DNA of 64,000 bases from Ceratothoa steindachneri (GCA_963969495.1 OZ018321.1:65299035-65363034); one strand, 5' to 3'; counted from the first letter of the stretch, positions 1 to 10,539 are shown. Numbers and translations: made by a program. Notes: generated by a model from the letters alone, not told the origin.

Positions 1-661
1 GGCCTCCACGTGACCATCCTTCCAAGCAGTAATGAGTCTCCTTCGAGGAACCTGTCGTCCTATCCTGGGCCGGCGAACCGGTATCAGTTTGGAAAGAGAG
101 AGAGGCTCGTACAGTAGGGCGGGTCATACTCTAGAATTTTATGAAACTGGTGATGAGGGGTATTCACATAATGAATATTGGTGAAAAGAACATACTTTGG
201 CAAAAAAGTTGAATTCTGATTGATCTAACCTACATCAATTTGAAGTTGAAATATTCTTAGTTTTGGGACATTTACTATATTTTACTATTATGTTAGTTAC
301 CCCCAAAAGATTAAATTTACCTTTTTCTATCATCAATACATACATTTATGTAGCCTGAAAAATATTTGTCTAAAAAAATGTAAAAATGTATTAGAGAGAC
401 ATGAGAAGTATGAAACCTGTTAAAAATGACTTAATTTAGTTTGGTCTAACTCCAAAATTGCAAGTAGCCAGTACTCATTACTCAGTGGAAGGCAATATTC
501 CAGTAGTGTTGCATGTTCTGGTTACTATTAAACTGGTAACTGTTTATAGAACATTTCCATATTATTTGAATGCTAATGAGGGCTTTGGATCATTTTAGAA
601 TAACATATAATTATTTGGTAGAGAATATTTCTTAATCTAAGTGCCATCTTTTCATTTGCAG
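1..661. other. AT-rich non-coding stretch ending in a splice-acceptor-like site
   Basis: I see no open frame of note and recognise no element here. The first 140 bases are more GC-rich than the rest and may be a fragment of another repeat. The last bases, about 645-661, read as a pyrimidine-rich tract followed by TTTGCAG, which resembles a eukaryotic 3' splice site lying 23 bases before the first ATG of the next open frame. That suggests the stretch was once an intron or 5' flank of the family copy that follows. This is inference from one motif. Confidence 0.4.
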
Positions 662-684
662 ATATATCTGCGATTAATGTGACA

Positions 685-1245
685 ATGGCGAAATTCAAGA
701 CAAGGTCCAAATCAAGTTCTCATGTGACTAATTTTGTTGGGACTGGGCAAGAGTTGATGGTGCCTGAGTTACCAACAATAAGAGATATTTTGAGGTACGG
801 AATCTACCTGAGGGAGCAAAGTGAAGATGCCCGGGGAAATTATGAAGTAGACCAGCTGGTAAAAGACATGTATCAGGGCTTAATTAATCAGTGGACCAAA
901 GCTAATGCTCTCTTCAAGCCATCTGTTTTAAATCAAGAGGTCACAATGATATCAAAGCTTAAGGAGGTGTGGAAGGAGGCAGTAAAAGTTTCCCTTGGTA
1001 GAGAGAAAATGGAAGTAAAAGAGAGGTTCATTGGAAAACTAGATAAGTTATTTGATATATTGACATGCAAATGTAAAATTTCCAGTTGTGGGGAAATAGG
1101 TTGTAATGGCTGTGAGAATGAAGCCCGCATTAACTGCTGTTGTAGTAAAGAGAAAAAAATACTTACTAGGGAACTAACCTTTATTAAAGCTAAGGTACCT
1201 TTCAAATTGGAGGTCCTGATATTCCAGAGCATAATAGACAATTAA
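685..1245 (+). CDS. N-terminal open frame of the decayed family copy, cysteine-rich
   Basis: This 186-codon frame starts at the ATG at 685. A longer reading from 679 needs a GTG start and is unlikely in a eukaryote. The protein begins MAKFKTRSKSSSH, has a VPELPTIRDILRYG block near residues 30-45 and a mostly helical charged middle. It ends in a cluster of eight cysteines at about residues 128-153 (C-x-C, then SSC, IGC, NGC and CCC) that could bind zinc. A splice-acceptor-like site lies just upstream. The stop at 1245 falls before the rest of the family protein, which continues in other frames, so this is probably a fragment of a pseudogene. A short expressed exon cannot be excluded. Confidence 0.5.
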   Translation: MAKFKTRSKSSSHVTNFVGTGQELMVPELPTIRDILRYGIYLREQSEDARGNYEVDQLVKDMYQGLINQWTKANALFKPSVLNQEVTMISKLKEVWKEAVKVSLGREKMEVKERFIGKLDKLFDILTCKCKISSCGEIGCNGCENEARINCCCSKEKKILTRELTFIKAKVPFKLEVLIFQSIIDN

Positions 1246-1824
1246 GAGCTTCAGAAAGAAAGACAAAGAAAAGATAGCAGAAAGAAAGAAAAAAAGTAAG
1301 GAAGAGAGCACTTTTTAAGCAGGAAAAGCAGCAAAAAAAAAGAAATTAAGCATTTTTGGCAGAAGGTGAAGATCTGGAGGCAGAAAATTCTGATGGAGGC
1401 AACAGTTTGGGTGATGAAGTAACTTTTGAAGCTGTCCAAGAGCCGGAATCTTCATCAGGAATAGAAAGAATTATGATGAAATTCCAAATATTGCTCTTGC
1501 TAGTATAAGGTATGGTGTCGGATTGAAACCAACTGCAGCTATAGCAACAGCAATTACACTGACATCAGTGAGCCTGGGTGCAATTACTTTTTCCGGTTTG
1601 TCCCATAAAAGGCTACAAAAATCACATGCAAAGAAGATCGCTAAGGCTATGTTTGGATGACTGAGGATAGGAGGTTTAAATTAAAGCTTAATGGCTATTG
1701 GATGAGACTCCACGATTGTAAACACAGGTTTAAATGCCGGAGTAATGAGAAAAATGGAGCTCCATTTGGGCAGAAAGCTTGTTTGGTTGGTTTGTAACCT
1801 GCACACTGGGGAAATCCCTCCCGT

Positions 1825-2364
1825 AATCTAATTATCAACCTGAATGGCCCAACACTATCTGACAACAGATATTCCGGACCAATAGGAAAGCTCCTTGACT
1901 CTGTTACAGACTTGGATATCAACCTAAATCTCACTCAAATATCTTTAGGTCCTCCTCTTACCAAGATACCTCAGGAAGAAGTGCAAAATCTTTCCACCGA
2001 TCAATACTACGGCTCTGGAATTGTATCGGCAATCAGACATGGAGTGCTTCCTACAGGGCTTTCTCATTTGGAAATAGCACCAGTAAACCACAGTTACTCG
2101 CTGACCACAGCTAACAGACTTCCCCTGCTATGGGTGTCAAAGCATGAACTCAAAGTAAAAGCCTTTAAGAATATACAACTGATTGTTGAGTTCATCATTG
2201 GCGTATATTACCCATCCTGGTTTAACGTTAAGATTAAGCACTCTTGGGCCGAGGGACCTAGGCACATTCTTTATCAACTTCATTGCCTTAAGTCTCAGAG
2301 GAAGCAGGTGTTGGATATTGTTTTGCCAACTATTAAGAGTTCAGCTTGGTATGCATACAGTTAA
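1825..2364 (+). pseudogene. Central domain fragment of the same family copy
   Basis: The frame is open from about 1828, just after a probable frameshift in CCGTAATCTAATTA, to the stop at 2362-2364. It includes LIINLNGPTLSDNRYSG, then an SGPIGKLLDS block, LSTDQYYGSG, LTTANRLPLLW and an AEGPRHILYQL block. These match in order the central part of the arthropod family described for 662-2824. No ATG starts this piece; a start at 1912 would need TTG, so it is a continuation and not a separate gene. The next piece lies in another frame from 2630. Confidence 0.6.
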
Positions 2365-2629
2365 GCTATCCTCCAAACCCTCCTATGCTTTGAAGATCAG
2401 GCGGAGAGAACTGAAGGGGTGAAAAGAGAACAGACCATCAGGGGAGAAGGGAACCCAGATACTAAACTGAGAGATTGTTTTGTAAGGCTTTATAGGACAC
2501 CGGACACCAGACATCAATTGTGATGCTACCAGGATTGGAGATCTGATAAATTGGTCAGAGGAAGTTTCTGAGCCATCTCTCACTTGCTCTTTAGGTACTG
2601 CTAAATTAAATACCTTCATCGACTCTCCT

Positions 2630-2824
2630 ATGAAAGTACCTGACTGGCCTTGTCACACACAAAGCATTAAGAGGATTGTAAGAATGGTAACCGAGGCTTC
2701 TTCCAAGTATTTCTCACATGAAAATAGGGATGGAGGAATCAAGGCACAAGAGACAAGTAGACGTCTGATGTCCAGGAATAGGTCAAAGCAAGATTTGTCT
2801 GCTCTGGTGAAGTTTAACTTTTGA
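2630..2824 (+). pseudogene. C-terminal fragment of the same family copy
   Basis: This 64-codon piece contains CHTQSIKRIVRMVTEAS followed by a NRDGGIKAQETSRRLM block. In the family I recognise, an HTQSTER-type motif, a VTEA block and a DGF-RAR block sit near the C-terminus in this same order. It lies in frame 2, while the central domain is in frame 1, so the gene is broken. Sequence from 2365 to 2629 between the pieces is degenerate. Confidence 0.6.
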
Positions 2825-3044
2825 ATATGACCCAAAGTGACCCATGCAGCAATATGTGGAGCTTTGCTTACACTTTTCTTACTCAAAAAACATGTAAATT
2901 TGATGCTAATTTGTATTTTTGTGTACTTGGATTACATAAAATTAGGTTACATATGCTCGTCACGAAAGGGAAAACTTTACTTTTATTAAATGAAAATTGA
3001 TCTAGCTAGAAGCAGTTGTCTTCCTCACTCTCAGCCCCTATCCG

Positions 3045-3335
3045 GGATATTTGGCTGAGAGGAAGCTGGTTGGTGTCGACCTTGTAAAATTAGAAGCCGA
3101 CCAGAGAATGTTGTGGGAGAGGTTGTAGGAAAAGTAAGGAAGCAGGGTAAGAAGAGAGGGTTTCAGAAAGGACAAGAGGCTAAGCTGGCGCCGAAGGGTC
3201 GCTGAGCACCGTCAGCACGGCGGCAGGAAGGCAAATCTCCATTCCCTTAAGGGGTTCCTCGGAAGGATTTGACGTATTCCCCTGAAGGCTCTGCTCCGAG
3301 AAACGAGTCATCCTCGCCTTACTACCAATGTCAGA
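3045..3335 (-). mobile_element. Fragment of the LINE ORF1 region
   Basis: This stretch resembles 7995-8170 inside LINE A and 59515-59695 further right, all in the same orientation; the shared block includes AGTTGTGGGAGAGGTTG. Its right part (about 3250-3330) also resembles 49270-49350 in the ORF1 fragment at 48.4-49.6 kb. It is therefore a small separated piece of the same I-like LINE family, directly abutting the 3' end of LINE A. No reading frame survives. Confidence 0.5.
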
Positions 3336-3365
3336 AGCTAGATTTTTTTTTTAAAGAGCTTATTT

Positions 3366-3394
3366 GGCGACTGCCTACTTGGGCATTAGTTGCC
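3366..3394 (-). other. LINE 3'-end hairpin, LINE A copy
   Basis: Near the A-tail the sequence contains GGCGACT at 3366-3372 and AGTTGCC at 3388-3394, an inverted repeat with one changed base. The same hairpin is perfect in the copies at 55281-55309 and 62533-62561. In LINEs with a recognised 3' end, such a hairpin is bound by the element's own reverse transcriptase; that role is inferred here. Confidence 0.5.
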
Positions 3395-3689
3395 ATATTT
3401 ACATTGCCTAAAATTAGGCATCTTTTAAAGAGGATACTAAAAAAAAACAAATAAAAAACCATCAATAAAAATAAAACAGAAAAAAGGTAATAAGCAGGAA
3501 GTAAGCGCCGGCGTCGGGGGGAGGGCCACCAGACCCGGCGCAGGAACATGCGACCTACTAAAATAAGAAAAAACAAAAACAAACAAACGACACCAAAACC
3601 CAACTATTTAAATAAATAGCGGAAGGCCGGCCTCGTCCAAAAAGTTTAAAAGTCCACAGGTCAGTGTGCACAAATCTGTCTTGAGTACA

Positions 3690-4569
3690 AGGGACAGGTA
3701 TTAGCGACCTCGCATATCCCCGTACGTGCGCAGAGATCGCCCAAACTGGGACATTCAACAAGAATGTGCCGAGGAGTCTGGGGGGCAATGCAGTCTTAAC
3801 AGTAGGGCGCAGGCGAGCGCTCCATCAAATGGCGGTGCGTCAGGCGAGTGTGCCTAAGTCGGAGACGACAAAAGCAACCTGTAGCTTAGCGGCATTGGGG
3901 GGTAGGTCCATGGGGACAGTCGCGGCGCAATGGGATTCAACTTTACGCTACCTTCGACCGTCTGCCATCTTCTTTGCCAAGCAGCCCAAAGAGCTGCTGG
4001 TATTCCTGCCACGTAGTCGGTGTGAGGAAGAGCGAAACGTTGGTCTGGTCGCAGAGTCCTCGTGGACACTTTGGCGCTCTCATCATTCCCCACACTTCCT
4101 ACCTGTACGAGAACCCAGCAGAAGATAATCTCTACATTCGCCCAGCTTGCAGAAACCATGGCGTCAGGGATATCGCGAACCAGGGGATGCGTAGATTCCA
4201 ACGCCCCGAGAGCACTCACGGGGCTTTGTGAGTTGCTATAGATCATAATCTTGTCTCCGAACCAGGCACTTCGCGTAATCTCCAGTACCGAGTTTTGAAA
4301 AGCCACCAGCCCCGTCGTGAAGACAGACGCAGCACCTGGCAGACCCCCGCTGACTTTAAACATAGGAGATAGGCGTGGAAGTGGACCCCCTCTTGGGACT
4401 TGGAGACATCCGTATACACTGACACGGTTCCAGCGTGACACGAGATGTGCTCCAAAAAGGTTAAACGCAATACTCTCGGAGATGTACAAGCTTTGGGAGC
4501 AGAGGCGTAGTGACAAGTAGCCAAATGTGGTACCTTCCGTGGTGGCAACCTAGGCAGAACCAGGAGCAC
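3690..4569 (-). pseudogene. LINE A: RNase H domain and C-terminal zinc-like tail
   Basis: On the minus strand the RNase H domain opens with SVYTDVSKSQEGV (near 4440), keeping the first catalytic Asp. It continues in another frame with MIYSNSQSPVSALGAL (near 4240), where the usual YSDSQSA motif has Asn in place of the catalytic Asp. An FCWVLVQVGSVGNDESAK block follows (normally a GHVGI-GNE-AD motif), so more active-site positions are changed. The tail ends with RHILVECPSLGDL near 3720-3775, a block common at the end of these polymerases. RNase H removes the RNA strand during second-strand synthesis. Frameshifts separate the pieces. Confidence 0.7.
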
Positions 4570-4641
4570 CTCCGGCCCAAGAGCTATAACTAGCTCTCGA
4601 AGGAGATTCCTTGCCCTAAACCCAAAGGGCTTAGGGTATGA

Positions 4642-5780
4642 CTATCGTCTCTCTGCGGCATAGGCACTGTCGAAGTAAGCTGCGGATGCAGTGAGATCTG
4701 TTAGCGATTGAGGGAGTCGCCGGGCTCGCGCGTAGAGGTGAATAATGCACTGTACACGGCGTAGAGCGGGTGGCATCTCCCCAGCATTAAATAGTAGGCT
4801 CTCAATGGAGCAAGTGCGGGAGGCACCGGGTGCCAGGCGAAGGCCGGTATGGTGGACCGAGTCCACTTACTGCAATATACGCTCATGGCGCATGCCTAAA
4901 ACTCGCATCTGTTGTCAAGCTTCGAACGAACAAAGATCAATAAAAAAGTAAGGCAGTAGCCCTATCAGCGTCCCAAGCGCTGAACATCACGGAACGGAGA
5001 ATATCCATGGCGTAGGTACAAGAGACCCTAATGCTGCGAATATGAGCCTCCTTGTTGAGGCTTCGGTCAAATACAAGACCAAGTCTGGGTAAGGGTGGAG
5101 CCGTGGATGGCGGCAGAATTGTACCACCTTAGTTTTGGCCAAGGAAAACCGAATCCTGTCCGCTTCGGCATAGCAAGAGACGCGGTTCAATGCCTGTTGG
5201 AGTCGACGCTCCAAAGTTTGCATCTTGGCCGCGCCAAAAGAGATCGAAAGGTCGTCAACGTAGAGTGTAGCGAGAACATCTTCCGGCAGAACCAAGGTGA
5301 TGCCGTTGTTGCTCAGTGCAAATAGTGTGACACTGAGGACACTTCCCTGCGGGACACCCTCTTCTTGCTCCATTGGGACGGAGAGGGCTCCCCCCCCCAC
5401 CTGTACGCGAATCGACGATCTCGAAAAATTTAGATATAAACATTGGGAGGCTTCCCCTCGACCCCATCGTGTGGAGAGTTTCCATGATACCGTATCGCCA
5501 TGCGGTATCATAAGCCTTCTCCAGATCGAAAAACACGGTGGCCAGGTGCTGTCTACGAAGGAAGGCTTCGCTGACGGCATTTTCCATTCGGAGTGGAACT
5601 TGCGGAAGCCGCACTGTGTAGAAGACCGATGACCTTCGCTGTCCAACATTTACCAATTTCTCCATCAACCTGCACACGGAAGAGATTAGAGAGATTGGGC
5701 GGAAACCGGCACGAGTAGTGTGATTTCTTCCCGGTTTGCGAAAGGCGAGCACAGTAACAATTCACCAGGAATCTTGGAGG
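4642..5780 (-). pseudogene. LINE A: reverse transcriptase domain
   Basis: The minus strand carries the reverse transcriptase blocks in order but in at least two frames. FFDLEKAYDTAWRYGIM (near 5490-5550) holds the first catalytic Asp; VPQGSVLSVTLFAL lies near 5320-5370; LYVDDLSISFGA near 5220-5260 has the YVDD active site intact; then SLAKTKVVQFC follows. An FRPISLISS block lies upstream near 5680-5710. The thumb/connection region (LDSVHHTGLRLAPGA, near 4815-4866) runs on towards RNase H. The enzyme copies element RNA at a nicked target. Key residues survive but the frame is broken between motifs, so no active protein is made. Confidence 0.8.
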
Positions 5781-5835
5781 AGACCCTTCACCCAGATCCT
5801 GTTGAACAAATCTAACCGAAAGGCCATGCCTTTGC

Positions 5836-6545
5836 TCAACCAGGTGCCGAATCATGGCGTACGGGACATGGTCTGAACCATGGGCTTTCGGTGTCCGCGC
5901 ACGAAGCGAGAGCGGAGCGCAACTCACTCACAGTAAACCTGTCGTTGAAGGGTTCTCCGCCTCTGGAGGTAAAGATTAGTCGGCGGCCTTCCACGACATC
6001 AGGACGTGCATTGAATGCTGGCGAAGCAGCATCCCAGCTCGATACTGCGGAGAAAGCGATCGCGAAGGATTCCACCAAGGACGTGGGGTCCGAGATTGCG
6101 GTCCCATTCTCCTGGAGAACGGGAGGGGTATGTCCTGCGATAACTTGCCCAGAATCCTTTTGACTAGCTTCTACACCTCTGATAGAGTGGTCTTTCCCGT
6201 TAAGTGAAGACACGTATGCCCGCCAAGAAGAGCGGCGGGCGTGCTTCGAAATTTACTTGAACCTAGCTTTAGCCCGACGAAATTCACTGACAGTGAAATC
6301 GTTTGGGCGGCGCTTATAGCGCAAGCAGGCATTACGCTTCTGTTTGAGGCCCGTCTCACACTCGGCCACCCCCACGGGAGTGGTCGGCATGAAAAACGGC
6401 CAGAATTTCTGGGAATTTTAGTCAGGCCCGCAACGATGAGGTTGCAGGAGAAGAACTCAACAGCCTCATCTACCGACCTAAACTCCACGACTGAGATAGA
6501 GAATTCAGTCATTTCCTGAAATGCAGGCCACCGCGCCCGTGCCAA
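5836..6545 (-). pseudogene. LINE A: ORF2 linker between endonuclease and reverse transcriptase
   Basis: Two overlapping frames cover this part. One (5836-6213) contains FAIAFSAVSSWDAASPAF and a GEPFNDRFTVSELRSALASC block. The other (6171-6545) contains EMTEFSISVVEFRSVDEA. These blocks are typical of the stretch just before the fingers of the reverse transcriptase in I/Jockey-type ORF2 proteins. The same blocks recur in LINE B around 57.7-58.3 kb, supporting a common ancestor. The change of frame near 6190 is one of the inactivating lesions. Confidence 0.65.
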
Positions 6546-6719
6546 GCATCACTGAGGTGGGCTCTCAGGCGGCAGCAGCCCAGAAACTGATATTTGAATG
6601 CGAAAGTGATCACTACTATGGAGATCATAGATCACCCCCCTGAAAAAAATTAGGCTCTTCATCCGGAGAGCACAGAGATAGATCAAGGCAAGAAAATTAA
6701 GCGGTTCTCGGGCAGTGAT

Positions 6720-7215
6720 GCGTAAACTCATCCACATTTAGGACACCTATCTCAAGCTCTTCGATCAGATCGACAACGACTTGTCCCTTGGGATTTATTG
6801 AGATGTCTTCCCAGAGAGGATATCTGCCGTTCAGATCTCAAAGCAAGAGAAAGTGCCTCGGCAACCGTGCACGTGGCGGAAGTCCCGCACTTCGTAGTCA
6901 GCTGACGGTGGAATGTACGCAGAAATAACAGTATACCTCCTATCTAGGTGAAGCTGCACATCCACTCCCTGAAAGGAGGTATCTAAAGTGAAAGAAGAAC
7001 GGAAACATTATGCTTGGTGTAAACCATGTACCCTCTAGCCCGGTCCCTATCTCGCGGTGTTGGGGTCGCAAAACCCTTATACTCGGGAGGGCGGGCGGGA
7101 AGCACGCGCCTACCATGGTCTCCTGCAGAAAAATAGCTAACGGGGAACGGGATGCGACGAGCCTCCGCAGCTCCTCCCAGTTGGCCCGGAGTCCGCGGCA
7201 ATTCCATTGAATGAA
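6720..7215 (-). pseudogene. LINE A: APE-type endonuclease domain
   Basis: The minus strand reads IQWNCRGLRAN at about 7180-7206, the start of the APE-like endonuclease. LDTSFQGVDVQLHLDRRYT and an AYIPPSAD block follow near 6905-6995, and DLNGRYPLWED near 6810-6850. The catalytic Asp-x-Asn is kept, but the usual Gly before it is a TGA stop. The LDTSFQ block is out of frame with the piece before it (6983-7207). The enzyme nicks target DNA for target-primed reverse transcription. ORF1 ends just upstream, near 7353. Confidence 0.75.
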
Positions 7216-7352
7216 TATGCCCTTCAGGCCTAGCTCGGAGGAGACGCGGAGGCCCTCTTCAAAGAAAGGACCCTCATTAGAATGGCCGTACGCTTCCCGG
7301 AGTCAGAACCCCGGACGCTGTAGGCCGGACAATGCGCTGTTGCGTTCGAGGA

Positions 7353-8450
7353 CTAATTGGGGAAGGTTAAGATCACCATGCAAGTATTTTCCTCCCTCCA
7401 GCCTGAAACCTTAGACGGGCGCTGCGGCCTCGGAGGTAGGAAGCCCTCTTTTCGAGGATCCACCGTCTCCGAGCCACCCAGCCCACCACTAGGCGTGCGC
7501 GAAGGAGCCACGGCTCCTTTCTTGCTGTCATCCATACGTTGGGGGGGGGGGGCAGCTTTAGGAACCCCGGAAGATGGCCTGGTGACCAACTTCAGGGGTG
7601 TTGCTTCCTGTGAGTCTAACGACTCGGTGGAGGCGCGTGGCCGTTTTGCCTTACTGGAAATGGTCACGCTGGGAGAATGGGGCTAGCCTTGGTTTTACCC
7701 AGGGCTGCGTGTGAACCCTTTGTGCCGCCAGCTTTACCAGGGAAGCGCCTGGGTTAAGTAGAACCCGCAGAAGGGCTCCGAATGGGCGCGGAAACAACCG
7801 TGCTCGTTGGCCTGAGTGGGCCAGGAGCAGAGGGTGTCTTTCTTAGCATTGAGGCGTAAGACTAAATCATTAGCCTCGCAGACTGAGACACGATCCTGGG
7901 TCCTGAACGGCCAGGATTTCTTTCTCAAGGAGATATGCACCACATTGCTCCGAAAAAGGAGGGTGCAGCTCTCCACAATTGACCCCCTTGGCCAAACACG
8001 ACTTGGCTGAGAAGAAGGTCAGCATCTACCCAGTGAAATTAGAGGCAGACGTGAGAAAGTTGTGGGAGAGGTTATATGCAAAGCGGGGTTACATGGGGGA
8101 AACAAGTGTTCTGAAGAAAGGAGAAGAGGTTAAGCTGGGGTTGGACGTGGTGCTGAGTCCCGTCAGTAGCTAGAACTCTCCTCTGATAGATCATGTTGCC
8201 CTTGACCAAAATGATACCATCAGTGGAGCGAATAACGAGCAATCGTTACAAGCCAGCGGGCTCGAATACGCTAGCTAACCTCTGAAAATGATGGGCTCCA
8301 CTCTGCGCACCTGTAATTATGGTCTTATTCGGCGACTCCTCACTCGGGGTAGCGGCCGTGATATACGTGCCGATCTTGGCTTGAACGCTCTACAAAACTG
8401 CAGGGAACCGGTACTTGCTCATCCCCGTGGCTTCCGCAAAGGACAGGATG
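7353..8450 (-). pseudogene. LINE A: ORF1 (gag-like) remains
   Basis: The minus strand shows the C-terminal end of an ORF1 protein, rich in Ser, Pro and Lys, including AKRPRASTESLDS at about 7610-7650. An upstream piece near 7880-7976 (FRSNVVHISLR) matches the fragment at 48.4-48.8 kb, and a likely N-terminal part (FEPAGL and TDGIILVKGNMIYQ near 8170-8270) matches 49.37-49.45 kb. The block holding the CCHC zinc knuckle in the 49-kb copy is missing or unrecognisable here. ORF1 proteins of this class bind element RNA. Several frame breaks are present. Confidence 0.55.
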
Positions 8451-8679
8451 GTGGTGACTGAACCTCTTTCTCCCCCCTCCCCGCCGGAAGGAGCCCACAG
8501 GCCGAATGGATCTTCCTCCGCATGATCCTGTATTGAATTCCTTTGTCCCATGCTTTTATTTAGCCCGTTTCATCTTTTGATCTTTCCTGTTTCATTCCTT
8601 CATCCCCCCTGTTTCTTGCTTTGGTTAGATCTGATTCATTAAATTACTATTGTATTTCATGGTTTAATCTGCGATTTTT

Positions 8680-8800
8680 CATGTTTTCAGCTGCCTTTTT
8701 CATGTTTTCAGCTGCTTTTTCATGTGTTCAGCTGCTTTTTCATGTTTTCAGCTGCCTTTTTCATGTTTTCAGCTGCCTTTTTCATGTTTTCCGCTGCCTT
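8680..8800. repeat. Left-edge sub-array with repeated CAGCTG, period 20-21 bp
   Basis: Monomers here read roughly TTTTCAGCTGCCTTTTTCATG, one or two bases shorter than the main unit. Perfect CAGCTG palindromes lie at 8688, 8709, 8729, 8749 and 8770, followed by a CCGCTG variant. They grade rightwards into TTTCATGCTTTGATCTCCCG-type monomers at 8800-9000. The edge is the most diverged part of the array, as is usual for satellite margins. Confidence 0.85.
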
Positions 8801-9095
8801 TTTCATGCTTTGATATCCCGTCTTTCATGCTTTGATCTCCCGGCGTTCATGATTTGATCTCCCGTCTTTCATGCTTTGATCTCCCGTCTATCATGCTTTG
8901 ATCTCTCGTCTTTCATGTTTTGATCTCTTGTCTTTCATGCTTTGGTCTCCCGTCTTTCATGCTTTGATCTCCCGTCTTTCATTCTTTGATCTCCCGTCCT
9001 TCATTCTTTGATCTCCCCTGTTTTATAGATTGATCTCCCCGGTTTCATAGATTGATCTCCCCGGTTTCATAGATTGATCTCCCCCGTTTCATGGA

Positions 9096-10090
9096 ATGGT
9101 CTCGCTCGTTTCATGGATTAATCTTGCCCGTTTCATGAATTGGTCTACCCGCTTCATGGATTGGTCTCCCCCGTTTAATGGATTGGTGTCCCCCGTTTCA
9201 TGGATTGGTCTCCCGTGTTTCAGGGATTGGTCTCCATTGTTTCATGGATTGGCTCCCCCGTTTCATGAAATCGTCTCCCCCGTTTCATGGATTGGTCTCC
9301 CTGGTTTCATGGATTGGTCTATCCGGTATCATGGATTGGTCTCCTTGGTTTCATGGATTGGTCTCACCCGTTTCATGGAATGGTCTCGCCCGTTTCATGG
9401 AATGGTCTCGCCTGTTTCGTGGAATGGTCTCGCCGGTTTCATGGATAGGTCTCGCCCGTTTCATGGATTGGTCTCACATGTTTCATGGATTGATCTCGCC
9501 CATTTCCTGTATTGGTCTCGCCTGTTTCATGGATTAGTCTCGCCAGTTTCATGGATTAGTCTCGACCGTTTCATGGATTGGTCTCGCCCGTTTCCTGGAT
9601 TGGTCTCGACCGTTTCATAGATTGGTCTCACCAGTTTCCTGGATTGGTCTCGCCCGTTTCCTGGATTGGTCTCGCCCGTTTCCTGGATTGGTCTCGCCCG
9701 TTTCCTAAGTTGGTCTCGCTCGTTTCCTGGATTGGTCTCGCCCGTTTTCTGGATTGGTCTCGCCCGTTTCCTGGATTGGTCTCGGCCATTTCCTGGATTG
9801 GTCTCTCCCGTTTCCTGGATTGGTCTCGCCCGTTTCATGGATTGGTCTCGCACGTTTAATGGATTGGTCTCCTTTGTTTCATGGATTAATCCCCACGGTT
9901 TCATGGAATGGTCTCCCCGGTTTCATTGGTTGGTCTTCCCCGTTTCATAGATTGGTCTCCCCCGTTTCATGAATTGGTCTCTCCCGTTTCATGGATTGGT
10001 CTCCTCCGTTTCATGCATTAGTCTCCCCAGTTTCATGGATTCTTCTCCCTTGTTTCATGGATTCGTCTCCCTTGTTTCATGGATTGATAT
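9096..10090. repeat. GATTGG-class block with CCTGG variants
   Basis: Monomers here mostly carry GATTGGTCTCGCCC, with CATGG on the left part and CCTGG between about 9590 and 9830. CCTGG removes the antisense TGA found in CATGG monomers, so the minus strand is open here for 125 codons (9527-9904), and the plus strand is open for 174 codons (9096-9620). I regard both as by-products of the monomer. GGTCTC recurs nearly every 22 bases. Confidence 0.85.
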
Positions 10091-10539
10091 CCCCTGTTGC
10101 TTGGATTGAAATTCCCGGTTCTATAGATTGATATACCATGTTTTATCGATTGATCTCCCCCGTTTTATGGATTGATCTCCCCAATTTCATCGATTGATCT
10201 CCCCAGTTTCATCAATTGATTGATCTGCACAGTTTCATCGATTGATCTCCCCTTGTTAATGCATTGATCTCTCCTATTTCATAAATTGATATCGCCTGTT
10301 TCATGGATTGATATCCCCTGTTTCATCGATAGATCTCCCCTGTTTCATGGATTGATCTCCCCTGTTTTAATGGATTGATCATCCCTGTTTCATTGATTGA
10401 ACTCCCCAGTTTCATTGATTGATCTTCCCTGTTTCATTGATTGATCTCCCCTGTTTCATTGATTCATCTCCCCCTCTTTCATGGATTGATTTACCTTGTT
10501 TCATGGAACGATATTCATTGTTTCATAGCTTAATCTCAC

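Larger units (their letters stand above)
662..2824 (+). pseudogene. Decayed copy of a dispersed arthropod uncharacterised protein family
   Basis: Pieces of one protein can be followed through this region in changing frames. They are an N-terminal part with a cysteine cluster (685-1245), a middle piece containing YDEIPNIALASIRYG near 1470-1510, a longer piece at 1828-2364 containing LTTANRLPLLW, and a C-terminal piece at 2630-2824 containing CHTQSIKRIVRMVTEAS. In the same order these resemble a large uncharacterised family I know from many arthropod genomes, which has blocks like a DEIPN-ALAS-RYG motif, an STDQ motif, an R/S-W/Y-LTTANR-type motif and a C-terminal HTQSTER-type motif. Function is unknown to me; its high copy number in arthropods suggests mobility or association with mobile DNA. 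Several frameshifts and stops separate the pieces (for example near 1245, 1825 and 2364), so this copy is dead. Family recognition is from memory. Confidence 0.6.
3336..8480 (-). mobile_element. LINE A: near full-length, inactive I-like non-LTR retrotransposon
   Basis: Read on the minus strand, this element shows the order ORF1, endonuclease, reverse transcriptase, RNase H, a C-terminal HILVECP block and a 3' UTR ending in a T-run on the plus strand (3343-3352, i.e. an A-tail). RNase H downstream of the reverse transcriptase points to the I-like group, since most Jockey elements lack it; the clade call is inference. All domains are split by frameshifts and stops, so it cannot be autonomous. 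Five other pieces of the same family lie in the window, also on the minus strand. The satellite begins within about 100 bases of its 5' end. Confidence 0.8.

Noticed and set aside
679..684. Start of the first open frame at 679
   Set aside because: It requires a GTG start; the ATG at 685 is the likely eukaryotic start.
3766..4520. Plus-strand open frames over LINE A (for example 3766-4128 and 4317-4520)
   Set aside because: They are antisense shadows of the RNase H region, whose motifs are on the minus strand.
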